DNA of 35,663 nt, taken from Streptomyces antimicrobicus. Lineage in GTDB: Bacteria > Actinomycetota > Actinomycetes > Streptomycetales > Streptomycetaceae. The first letter of the stretch is position 1; each line of letters begins with the position of its first letter. The notes under the pieces were generated by a model. The model had not been told where the DNA came from. It saw only the letters and a program-made list of their open reading frames with translations, and did not search any database. Below are positions 1 through 7,386 of the stretch, in pieces. The stretch is taken from contig NZ_JAJAUY010000059.1 of the NCBI RefSeq assembly GCF_020532625.1, positions 1 through 35,663 of the forward strand. The letters are read 5' to 3'. The translations under genes and the position numbers were made by a program.

Positions 1-49
1 AGTGCGGAAACGTACAAGGATCGCGGTGGCTGATACGGTCACGGGCGGT

Positions 50-730
50 TCATGGACACGCCGGCTGCGGGTAGCCGTACGCGGGCTGCACGGCCGGCGG
101 CGCCTGGGTCGGCGGGGCCGGCGGCGGCGTCGGGGGGCTCATCGCGGCCGTCCGGTCCGGGTCGGGGGCCGGGGCGTTCTCGTCCACCGAGATGCCGTGG
201 TCCGTGGCCAGCCCCTCCAGCCCGTTGGAGTATCCCTCGCCCAGGGCGCGGAACTTCCACCCCTCCCCGCGGCGGTAGAGCTCGCCGCAGATCAGGGCCG
301 TCTCCCCGCCCGTCTCGGGCCGCACGTCGAAGTACGCGAGCGGCTCGCCGCCGCCCTCGACCGTGGCGTCGTAGAGCAGGATCCGCAGGTCCCGGACCCG
401 CTCGAAGGGCACGTCCTCGGCCGAGGCCACCACCAGCACCCGGTCGACGATCGCGGGGACCGAGGAGAGCTCGGCCTGCACCGCGTCCGTCACCGCGTCG
501 CCGATCCGCTTCTTGCCCAGCCGCCACACGGAACCCGAGGGGTGGCGCGGCTGGTTGTAGAAGACGAAGTCCTCGTCCGAACGCACCCGCCCGTCCGGGC
601 CCACCAGCAGCGCGGAGGCGTCCACGTCCGGTACGTCGGGGCCGCCGGTCCAGCGCAGCACCGCCCGGACCGCGGCGGCGGTCACCGGGATGTTCGAGCC
701 CTTCTGCATCGCGTGCGTCATGCCCGTCAT
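50..730 (-). CDS. TerD-family stress protein
   Basis: A 226-residue TerD-domain protein. The N-terminal half has the family hallmarks: a KGSNIPV start motif, a PDVDASALLVG segment, then SDEDFVFYNQP, followed by LRILLYDA and GELYRRGEGWKFRALGEGY strands. TerD domains are cytosolic calcium-binding beta sandwiches linked to tellurite, metal and other stress responses. Residues from about 185 to the end form a Pro/Ala-rich tail ending YGYPQPACP, probably disordered. The chosen ATG has GGGAGG five bases upstream; an ATG nine bases downstream (MTHAMQKGS) is also possible. The gene is divergent from a lyase/phosphoribosyltransferase operon of a kind known to accompany TerD genes. The family is clear; the exact ligand and phenotype are not. 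Confidence 0.93.
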   Translation of the reverse strand: MTGMTHAMQKGSNIPVTAAAVRAVLRWTGGPDVPDVDASALLVGPDGRVRSDEDFVFYNQPRHPSGSVWRLGKKRIGDAVTDAVQAELSSVPAIVDRVLVVASAEDVPFERVRDLRILLYDATVEGGGEPLAYFDVRPETGGETALICGELYRRGEGWKFRALGEGYSNGLEGLATDHGISVDENAPAPDPDRTAAMSPPTPPPAPPTQAPPAVQPAYGYPQPACP

Positions 731-939
731 CCTGCCCTCCCGGGCCGAGGCGGGACAATGCGGCCCCCCGGTAGCGACCGCGGGAGCACCGGCGCGGCCC
801 TTGTCGCCTCACCCGGGGCGTGGGCATGGTGCGAGAGGGTTACCTGAATTTCACGTACTTGAGGAACTCTTGAATCTCGTTCGTACGTACTATTACCGGC
901 CACGCCAGATGGGCCACCGAGGCAGTACGGGGGAAGCAG
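731..939. promoter_or_regulatory. Divergent promoter region of terD and the lyase operon
   Basis: This 209-base gap separates two divergent transcription units. Its rightward half is locally AT-richer than its surroundings. It carries a TTGAAT at 870-875 and TATTAC at 891-896 (15-base spacer), which is an imperfect -35/-10 pair for the operon starting at 940. The rightward gene has GGGGGAAG ahead of its ATG. No clear dyad operator was seen. The promoter assignment is inference. Confidence 0.35.
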
Positions 940-2118
940 ATGCGTCATTTCGGGCACATATCGCCCGCGGTCCGCAAGGACCTCTTCCACCAGGAACCGG
1001 CCGACTTCACCGCCGCTTCCCCCTCACGCATGCTGTCCGCCGCCCTCGGCGCCACCCTCTACAGCCCTGCCACCCGGCCCCGGCTCGCCGCCGACGTCGT
1101 CAAGCAGGCGGGTCGCGGGGTCGTCTCCATGGTGCTCTGCCTGGAGGATTCGATCAGCGACGCCGATGTGGTGGCCGCCGAGGAGAACCTGGTACGGCAG
1201 TTCGCCGAGCTGGAGGCGCACAGCGGCGAGTTGCCGCTGCTGTTCGTCCGGGTCCGCGAACCCGAGCAGGTTCCGGACCTCGTCCGGCGGCTGGGGCCCG
1301 CCGTGCGGCATCTGGCCGGTTTCGTACTTCCCAAATTCACCGCGGGCCGTGGTGACGCCTTCCTCGACGCCGTCGTCGCCGCCGAGGCGCTGACCGCGGA
1401 CGTCCTCGGGGACCGCCCGCTGTACGCGATGCCGGTCCTGGAGTCCCCGGAGCTGCTGCACCTGGAGAGCCGGGCCGAGACCCTCGCCGGGATCGCGCGC
1501 ACGGTCGGCCGGCACCGCGACCGCGTCCTCGCCCTGCGCCTGGGCGTCACCGACTTCTGCTCCGCCTACGGTCTGCGCCGCACCCCCGACATGACCGCGT
1601 ACGACATCCAGATCGTGGCGGGCGTCATCGCGGACGTGGTCAACGTGCTCAGCCGCGCCGACGGCAGCGGCTTCACCGTCACCGGCCCGGTCTGGGAATA
1701 CTTCCGCCGCCAGCAGCGGCTGTTCAAGCCGCAGCTGCGGCGCAGCCCCTTCCTGGAGGAGGGCGCGGAGGAGCTGCGCACCACGCTGATCGAGCACGAC
1801 CTCGACGGGCTGCTGCGCGAGATCGAGCTCGACCGGGCCAACGGCCTGCTCGGCAAGACCTGCATCCACCCCGCGCACGTCACGCCCGTGCACGCCCTGT
1901 CGGTGGTCTCCCACGAGGAGTTCAGCGACGCCCAGGACATCCTGCGCCCCGAGCGCGGCGGCGGCGGGGTCCTGCGCTCGGCGTACACGAACAAGATGAA
2001 CGAGGTGAAGCCGCACCGGGCCTGGGCCGAGCGCACCGTGCTGCGCGCCGAGGTCTTCGGCGTGGCCCGCGAGGACGTCGGCTTCGTCGACCTCCTGACG
2101 GCGGGGATCCAGGTCTGA
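940..2118 (+). CDS. CitE/HpcH-like aldolase-lyase of the Ter-associated operon
   Basis: A 392-residue protein of the HpcH/HpaI aldolase / citrate lyase beta family, a TIM-barrel enzyme class that uses Mg2+ to make or break C-C bonds next to a carboxylate or acyl group. Visible signatures are CLEDSI (about residues 67-72, the metal-side Glu-Asp), PVLESPE, LRLGVTDF in the middle, and GKTCIHPAHV near residue 305, typical of CitE-like C-termini. It is longer than ordinary CitE (about 290-300), with extra N- and C-terminal segments. The ATG follows GGGGGAAG and its stop TGA overlaps the next ATG by one base (TGATG), so it is translationally coupled. In Ter-linked clusters this family is proposed to help build a nucleoside-like product; the substrate is unknown. 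Confidence 0.87.
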   Translation: MRHFGHISPAVRKDLFHQEPADFTAASPSRMLSAALGATLYSPATRPRLAADVVKQAGRGVVSMVLCLEDSISDADVVAAEENLVRQFAELEAHSGELPLLFVRVREPEQVPDLVRRLGPAVRHLAGFVLPKFTAGRGDAFLDAVVAAEALTADVLGDRPLYAMPVLESPELLHLESRAETLAGIARTVGRHRDRVLALRLGVTDFCSAYGLRRTPDMTAYDIQIVAGVIADVVNVLSRADGSGFTVTGPVWEYFRRQQRLFKPQLRRSPFLEEGAEELRTTLIEHDLDGLLREIELDRANGLLGKTCIHPAHVTPVHALSVVSHEEFSDAQDILRPERGGGGVLRSAYTNKMNEVKPHRAWAERTVLRAEVFGVAREDVGFVDLLTAGIQV

Positions 2119-4625
2119 TGGCGCGGCTTCCCGCGACGGCGAAGGGCAAGACGATCGACACGGTGTGGTCCGGAACATGGGTCGCGGAGCGGCTGGGCGT
2201 ACGACTGCGGGAACCGGAGACCGGCGGGGCGCCGGCGCGGCCGGCGCTGCGCGAGCTGCTGGGCCTGGCCCTGCGGCGCAACCCCAAGCGCGCCCACCTG
2301 CTCGTCTCGCAGGTGCTCGGCAAGCACGTGCCGCAGTCCCCGGAGGTCGTCTACGCCGCCGGGCACGGCCTGGGCGTACGGGTACGGGAGCTGCTCGGCG
2401 CCGAGGCGGCGGCCACCGCCCTGGTCCTCGGCTACGCCGAGACCGCGACCGGGCTCGGCCACTGCGTCGCCGACGGCCTCGGCGCGGCGCCGTACCTGCA
2501 CTCCACCCGTCGACCGGTGCCCGGTCTGACCCCGGCCGGCGGCTTCGAGGAGTCCCACTCCCACGCCACCTCGCACCTGCTGCTGCCCGAGGACCCGGCG
2601 CTGCTGGCCGGGACCGGCCCGCTGGTGCTGGTGGACGACGAGTTCTCCACCGGCAACACCGTCCTGAACACCATCCGCGACCTGCACGCCCGCTACCCCC
2701 GGGAGCACTACGTGGTCGTGGCCCTGGTCGACATGCGCTCGGCGGCCGACCGCGCCCGGCTGGCGGAGTTCGCGGCCGGGCTGGGCGCCCGGGTGGACCT
2801 GATCGCCCTGGCCGCGGGCACCGTCGAGCTGCCGGACGGCGTCCTGGACAAGGGCCGCGCCCTGGTGGCGCAGTACGAGAGCCAGGGCAGCCCCGAGACC
2901 CAGGGCAGCCACGCCGGCGGCGTGGGCCGCGACCGCGGCGCGCCCCCGTCCGGGGCGGCCCCCGTCGAGCGGGTCGAGCTGGGCTGGCCGCAGGGCCTGC
3001 CCGACGGCGGCCGGCACGGCTTCACCCCCGCGCACCGGGCCCGCCTGGAACAGGCGCTGCCCGGCCTCGCCGAGCGGCTCGCCGCGGCGCTCGGGGACCG
3101 GCCCGGGCGCGTCCTGGTCCTCGGCAACGAGGAGCTGATGTACGCCCCGCTGCGCCTGGCCCGCGCCCTGGAGGAGACCGGGACCGCCACCGAGGTGCGG
3201 TTCTCCACCACCACCCGGTCGCCCGTGCTCGCCGTGGACGATCCCGGCTACGCCATCCGCACCCGGCTGGTCTTCCCCGCCCACGACGATCCCGCCGACG
3301 GCCCCGGCGACCGCTACGCCTACAACGTGGCCGGTGCCGGTTTCGACACCGTCGTCGCCGTGGTCGACTCGGCCGGCGACACCCCCGCACTGCACGACGG
3401 ACTGCTGGAGCGGCTGCGCCGCCACACCGCCCGGGTCGTCCTGGCCGTCGTCCCGTCGTACGTACCGACCCTGGAGCCGATCATGCTGCCCGCCCCCCTG
3501 CGCGGCCCCGCCTTCTCCTCGTACCCCGCCGAGGACGTCGGCTGGCTCCTGCAGGACCTCTCCGACGTGGCCCTGGAGGCGCCCACCGAGGAACGCGAGG
3601 AGGCCATCCAGGCGGGCGGCGCCCACTACGCCGAGTCGCTGCCGGTCGAGTACCAGCCCAGCGCCCGCTACCAGGCCCTCTACCAGAGCGCCCTGGACGC
3701 CTCCGCGGCCCGGATCGCCCAGGCCGTCGGCACGGTCACCGAGACCGTCCTCGCCGAGCGGTCACCGGCCCCCGTGCTGGTCTCGCTCGCCCGCGCCGGC
3801 ACCCCCGTCGGCGTCCTGATGCGCCGCTGGGCCCGCTACCGGCACGGCCTGGACCTGCCGCACTACGCCGTCTCCATCGTGCGCGGCCGCGGCATCGACG
3901 CCAACGCGCTGCGCTGGCTGGCCGCCCACCACGACCCCGCCGACGTCGTGTTCGTCGACGGCTGGACCGGCAAGGGCGCCATCACCCGCGAACTGCGCGA
4001 GGCGCTGCGCGACTTCCCCGGCTTCGACCCGGAGATCGTCGTCCTCGCCGACCCGGGCCGCTGCGTGGCCACGTACGGCACCCGCGAGGACTTCCTCATC
4101 CCGTCCGCCTGCCTGAACTCCACCGTCTCCGGGCTCGTGTCGCGTACGGTGCTCAGGGCGGACCTGGTCGGCCCCGACGACTTCCACGGCGCCAAGTTCT
4201 ACCGCGAGCTCGCCGCCGCCGACGTCTCCACCGCCTTCGTGGACACCGTCGCCGCCCGCTTCGCCGAGGTGGCCGACGCGGTCGACACGCAGGTCAAGGA
4301 GCTGCTGGTGGCCGACCGCGCCCCCACCTGGGAGGGCTGGGCCGCCGTCGAACGCATCAGTGAGGAGTACGGCATCCACGACGTGAACCTGGTCAAGCCG
4401 GGCGTCGGCGAGACCACCCGGGTGCTGCTGCGCCGGGTGCCGTGGAAGATCCTGGCCCAGCGGGGGGCCGGGGCCGACCTGGACCACGTACGGCTGCTCG
4501 CCGAGCAGCGCGGGGTGCCGGTCGAGGAGGTCGACGACCTGCCGTACACGTGTGTCGGCCTCATCCATCCCCGCTTCACGCGCGGCGCCACGGGCGCCGA
4601 CGGAAAGGCTGTGGCCGCGAAGTGA
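2118..4625 (+). CDS. Double phosphoribosyltransferase fusion (PRTase-TRSP plus StiP-type PRTase-PELOTA)
   Basis: An 835-residue multidomain protein. Residues about 1-250 form a PRTase with the PRPP-loop motif LVLVDDEFSTGNT near 170-182. About 290-490 correspond to the TRSP domain; the naming motif is visible as TTTRSP near residue 364. About 505-740 match the second PRTase type annotated as StiP (EYQPSARYQALYQSAL, VLVSLARAGTPVG, FVDGWTGKGAI near 610). The last ~75 residues resemble the PELOTA-type RNA-binding module (ETTRVLLRRVPWKIL to CVGLIHPRF). These are often separate genes; here they are fused, so both transferase steps sit on one chain. A low-complexity linker (about 255-275) separates the halves. 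The gene overlaps its neighbours by 1 base upstream and 4 bases (GTGA) downstream. Domain identities are confident; the reaction is predicted only. Confidence 0.88.
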   Translation: MARLPATAKGKTIDTVWSGTWVAERLGVRLREPETGGAPARPALRELLGLALRRNPKRAHLLVSQVLGKHVPQSPEVVYAAGHGLGVRVRELLGAEAAATALVLGYAETATGLGHCVADGLGAAPYLHSTRRPVPGLTPAGGFEESHSHATSHLLLPEDPALLAGTGPLVLVDDEFSTGNTVLNTIRDLHARYPREHYVVVALVDMRSAADRARLAEFAAGLGARVDLIALAAGTVELPDGVLDKGRALVAQYESQGSPETQGSHAGGVGRDRGAPPSGAAPVERVELGWPQGLPDGGRHGFTPAHRARLEQALPGLAERLAAALGDRPGRVLVLGNEELMYAPLRLARALEETGTATEVRFSTTTRSPVLAVDDPGYAIRTRLVFPAHDDPADGPGDRYAYNVAGAGFDTVVAVVDSAGDTPALHDGLLERLRRHTARVVLAVVPSYVPTLEPIMLPAPLRGPAFSSYPAEDVGWLLQDLSDVALEAPTEEREEAIQAGGAHYAESLPVEYQPSARYQALYQSALDASAARIAQAVGTVTETVLAERSPAPVLVSLARAGTPVGVLMRRWARYRHGLDLPHYAVSIVRGRGIDANALRWLAAHHDPADVVFVDGWTGKGAITRELREALRDFPGFDPEIVVLADPGRCVATYGTREDFLIPSACLNSTVSGLVSRTVLRADLVGPDDFHGAKFYRELAAADVSTAFVDTVAARFAEVADAVDTQVKELLVADRAPTWEGWAAVERISEEYGIHDVNLVKPGVGETTRVLLRRVPWKILAQRGAGADLDHVRLLAEQRGVPVEEVDDLPYTCVGLIHPRFTRGATGADGKAVAAK

Positions 4626-5443
4626 CCGTCCTGGTAGCCAGTGACCTCGACCGCACGCTCATCTACTCGTCGGCGGCGCTCGCGCTGACGATGCCCGACC
4701 CGGTGGCTCCGCGCCTGCTGTGCGTGGAGATCCACGAGGGCAGACCCCTGTCCTTCATGACGGAGACGGCGGCGGCGCTGCTCGCCGAGCTGGCCGCCGC
4801 GCCCTCGGTGGTCTTCGTCCCGACCACGACTCGTACGCGCAAGCAGTACCAGCGCATCCGCTTCCCCGGCCCGCCCGCGCCGTACGCGATCTGCGCCAAC
4901 GGCGGTCAGCTGCTGGTCGACGGCGTCCCGGACCGCGACTGGCGGCGCACGGTCACCGCCCGGCTGGCCGCCGAGTGCGCCCCGCTGGAGGACGTCCACC
5001 AGCACCTGCTGGCGAGCGCCGACCCGGCCTGGGTGCGCAAGACGCGGGTGGCCGACGACCTGTTCACGTACCTGGTCGTCGAGCGGGCCCAGGTGCCCGA
5101 CGAGTGGATCAAGACGCTCACCGAATGGGCCGAGGCGCGCGGCTGGACCGTCTCGCTCCAGGGCCGCAAGATCTACGCCGTCCCGCGCCCGCTGACCAAG
5201 AGCGCGGCCGTGCGCGAGGTCGCCCGGCGGACCGGGGCCCTGGCCACCCTCGCCGCCGGTGACTCGCTGCTCGACGCGGACCTGCTGCTGGCGGCCGACG
5301 AGGGCTGGCGGCCGGGCCACGGCGAACTGGCCGACACGCGGTGGACCGCCCCGGGCGTCACGGCGCTCACCGAGACGGGTGTGCGGGCGGGTGAGGAAAT
5401 CGTCCGCCGGTTCGGCGGCGCAGTTGCGAGACTGAGCGCATGA
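4622..5443 (+). CDS. HAD-superfamily (Cof/SPP-like) phosphatase
   Basis: A 273-residue HAD hydrolase. Motif I is SDLDRTLIYS at residues 5-14 (Asp nucleophile and acid). The lysine of motif III lies in LTKSAAVREVA, and motif IV is GDSLLDADLL near residue 215. The long region between motif I and the lysine fits a C2-type cap as in Cof or sucrose-phosphate phosphatases. The GTG start overlaps the stop of the phosphoribosyltransferase gene (GTGA); there is no strong Shine-Dalgarno, as expected for coupled translation. Its stop overlaps the next ATG. In the operon it probably dephosphorylates the phosphoribosylated intermediate; that role is inferred from context. Confidence 0.88.
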   Translation: MTVLVASDLDRTLIYSSAALALTMPDPVAPRLLCVEIHEGRPLSFMTETAAALLAELAAAPSVVFVPTTTRTRKQYQRIRFPGPPAPYAICANGGQLLVDGVPDRDWRRTVTARLAAECAPLEDVHQHLLASADPAWVRKTRVADDLFTYLVVERAQVPDEWIKTLTEWAEARGWTVSLQGRKIYAVPRPLTKSAAVREVARRTGALATLAAGDSLLDADLLLAADEGWRPGHGELADTRWTAPGVTALTETGVRAGEEIVRRFGGAVARLSA

Positions 5444-6099
5444 GCAAAGGCAACACGACCAAAATCACTGACGAGTTGTACGCCTACATGCTGGCGCACA
5501 ACCCACCGCTCGACGAGCACCAGCGCGGGCTGGTGGTGACCACCGAGGAGAAGTTCCCGGACGCGGCCGGGATGCAGTCGGCGGAGGAGCAGGGGCCCAT
5601 CCTGGCGTTCCTGGTCCGGCTGACCGGCGCCCGGCACGTGGTGGAGGTCGGCACCTTCACCGGCTTCTCCGCCCTGTCGATGGCCCAGGCCCTGCCGGCC
5701 GGCGGCACCCTGATCGCCTGCGACATCTCCGAGGAGTGGACGGAGTACGGCCGCCGCGCCTGGGAGGCGGCGGGCGTGGCCGACCGCATCGACCTGCGCA
5801 TCGCGCCCGCCCTGGAGACCCTGCGGGCGATGCCGGCCGAGCCGCACATCGACATGGCGTACCTGGACGCGGACAAGCAGAACCAGATCGCGTACTGGGA
5901 GGAGCTCGTCCCGCGGATGCGGCAGGGCGGCCTGATCGTCACGGACAACACCCTGTTCCACGGCGGCGTGCTCAGCGAGGACCCCAGCCCGTCGGAGGCC
6001 GGGGTCCAGGCGTTCAACGACCACGTGAGCGCGGACGACCGGATGGAGTCGGTCCTGCTGGCCATCTCGGACGGCCTGACGCTGTCGCGCAAGCGCTGA
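5440..6099 (+). CDS. Class I SAM-dependent O-methyltransferase (caffeoyl-CoA OMT-like)
   Basis: A 219-residue methyltransferase of the caffeoyl-CoA/catechol OMT family. Motif I is VVEVGTFTGFSALSMA near residues 66-81 (SAM binding), ACDISEEWTEYGR follows, and AYLDADKQN near 141 and VTDNTLFHGGV near 167 are the metal-binding Asp-rich segments of this cation-dependent group. The length is normal for the family. The ATG overlaps the stop of the HAD gene (ATGA), so it is expressed with the Ter-associated operon, although such OMTs also occur alone. Methylation of the operon product, or of a diol on it, is a reasonable inference. It ends 8 bases before the convergent FmdB gene. Confidence 0.9.
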   Translation: MSKGNTTKITDELYAYMLAHNPPLDEHQRGLVVTTEEKFPDAAGMQSAEEQGPILAFLVRLTGARHVVEVGTFTGFSALSMAQALPAGGTLIACDISEEWTEYGRRAWEAAGVADRIDLRIAPALETLRAMPAEPHIDMAYLDADKQNQIAYWEELVPRMRQGGLIVTDNTLFHGGVLSEDPSPSEAGVQAFNDHVSADDRMESVLLAISDGLTLSRKR

Positions 6100-6107
6100 G
6101 CGCCGGT

Positions 6108-6314
6108 CTAGCAGCAGCCGCCCCCGCCGCAGCATCCGCCGCCGGACGGTGCCGCGGGGGCGGCAGCGGTGCCGCCGACGGCGACCGCGGACAGCAGCTT
6201 GACGGTGTCGGCGTGCCCGGCGGGGCACGCGGCGGGCGCGCCGGACTCGGCCATGGGCCGGCTGACCTCGAAGGTGTCGTCGCAGGTCCGGCAGCGGAAT
6301 TCGTAACGAGGCAT
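6108..6314 (-). CDS. FmdB-family zinc ribbon protein
   Basis: A 68-residue protein starting MPRYEFRCRTCDDTFE, the standard FmdB/putative regulatory zinc-ribbon opening. The likely Zn ligands are Cys8, Cys11, Cys30 and a second pair-member around the CPAGH motif. The tail is an unusual Gly/Cys cluster (SGGGCCGGGGCC), giving four extra cysteines. It starts 9 bases after the stop of the DUF4383 gene on the same strand and has only a weak ribosome site (GGGGG adjacent to ATG), so it is probably the last gene of that leftward unit. The function of the family is not settled; nucleic-acid or metal binding is likely. Confidence 0.88.
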   Translation of the reverse strand: MPRYEFRCRTCDDTFEVSRPMAESGAPAACPAGHADTVKLLSAVAVGGTAAAPAAPSGGGCCGGGGCC

Positions 6315-6323
6315 GCCCCCAGG

Positions 6324-7316
6324 CTATGCGCCCGTGGGCCCCGGACGGTACCGGGCGCCGCGGTAGCGCTCCTCACGGGCGGCCTGTTCGGGGTGGCGGG
6401 CCCGCCAGTACGGATTGTCGTGCGGCAGGGCGCTGCCGACCCGCCCGTACATCCCGAACCACATCAGCATCACGCCGACGACGAAGCTGAAGAGCACGTT
6501 CTGGATCTCGAACGCCAGGAAGTTCAAGCTGCTGTCGAGCAGCGCCAGGTTCACGAAGCCGCTCGCGATGAAGGCCACGCCCACCACGATGTTCAGGGTC
6601 GAGGCGAAGTTCCCGCCGACGACCATGCCGGCGAACAGCAGCAGCCCGACGCAGATCGACAGCACGCTGAGCGCGCCGTTGGTGTTCAGGCTCAGCACGC
6701 TGTCGCCGCCGGTGTCGAAGAACCCGATGTGGTGCGTGAGCCCGAGGGCCCCGAAGACCACCAGCAGCATCCCGGTCAGCCCGGCACCGACCCGGTACAC
6801 CTTGCTCAGCTTGTGGTCCTGCGGCAGATGCTCGTCGAGCCTGGCCTCGACCGGGTGGAAGGCCCGGCGCAGCCAGCGCTGCGGGACGCCGCGGGTGCGG
6901 GGCGCGGGGGGCGTGTGGGGGGCGAGGGGCGCGTAGTGGTCGTGGGCCTCATGACAGCCGAAGGCGGCGTGGGGGGTGCGGGCGACGGGGGCCGCGTACG
7001 GGGCGGGGGCGGCGTACGGAGCTCGGGCGGCGTACGGAGCGGGGGGCGTGCGGGAGGCACGGGAGGCACGGGAGGCCGTGCGGGAGGCGCGGGAGGCCGT
7101 GCGGGAGGCGCGGGAGGCACGGGACATGCGGAAGGTGCCGAACGGGCGGAACGTGCCGAACGGGCGGAAACCGCGGGCCGTGGGCGCTTGAGACGGTGTG
7201 GGGGCCTGGGAGCTCAGGGGCGCCTGGGGCGTGGTGGGCGCCGGGGTGCTCGGGGGCGTCTGGGACCTCGGGGACGCATGAGACCTCGGGGACGCATGAG
7301 ACCTGTGGGCAGACAT
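6324..7316 (-). CDS. DUF4383 membrane protein with a Pro/Ser/Arg-rich N-terminal extension
   Basis: A 330-residue protein. The C-terminal half is the DUF4383 domain with four predicted membrane helices (VYRVGAGLTGMLLVVFGALG, LSVLSICVGLLLFAGMVV, LNIVVGVAFIASGFVNLALL and NVLFSFVVGVMLMWFGMYG). It ends in a charged tail (YWRARHPEQAAREERYRG). DUF4383 proteins normally are about 150 residues, so the first ~150 residues are an extension of low complexity: Ser/Pro/Thr-rich, then an Ala-Ser-Arg repeat. The start at 7316 has AGGAGGG six bases upstream; an ATG 30 bases earlier lacks a better site. The function is unknown. It precedes the FmdB gene by 9 bases and follows a coiled-coil gene, suggesting one leftward operon. 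Confidence 0.85.
   Translation of the reverse strand: MSAHRSHASPRSHASPRSQTPPSTPAPTTPQAPLSSQAPTPSQAPTARGFRPFGTFRPFGTFRMSRASRASRTASRASRTASRASRASRTPPAPYAARAPYAAPAPYAAPVARTPHAAFGCHEAHDHYAPLAPHTPPAPRTRGVPQRWLRRAFHPVEARLDEHLPQDHKLSKVYRVGAGLTGMLLVVFGALGLTHHIGFFDTGGDSVLSLNTNGALSVLSICVGLLLFAGMVVGGNFASTLNIVVGVAFIASGFVNLALLDSSLNFLAFEIQNVLFSFVVGVMLMWFGMYGRVGSALPHDNPYWRARHPEQAAREERYRGARYRPGPTGA
7050..7130 (-). repeat. In-frame repeat coding Ala-Ser-Arg units in the DUF4383 gene
   Basis: A run of imperfect units based on CGGGAGGCGCGGGAGGC, 9-21 bases long, encodes repeated ASR/ASRT residues in the N-terminal extension. A smaller tandem duplication (GGGACGCATGAGACCTC) lies near the gene start at about 7270-7305. 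The unit lengths keep the reading frame, so the repeat can expand or contract without breaking the protein. Confidence 0.75.
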
Positions 7317-7386
7317 GACCGCCCTCCTCTGCTCCGTTCGGTGCACCTCTCAGCATCCGCCCGGCCCGCGGGAGGGACAAGTCGGC

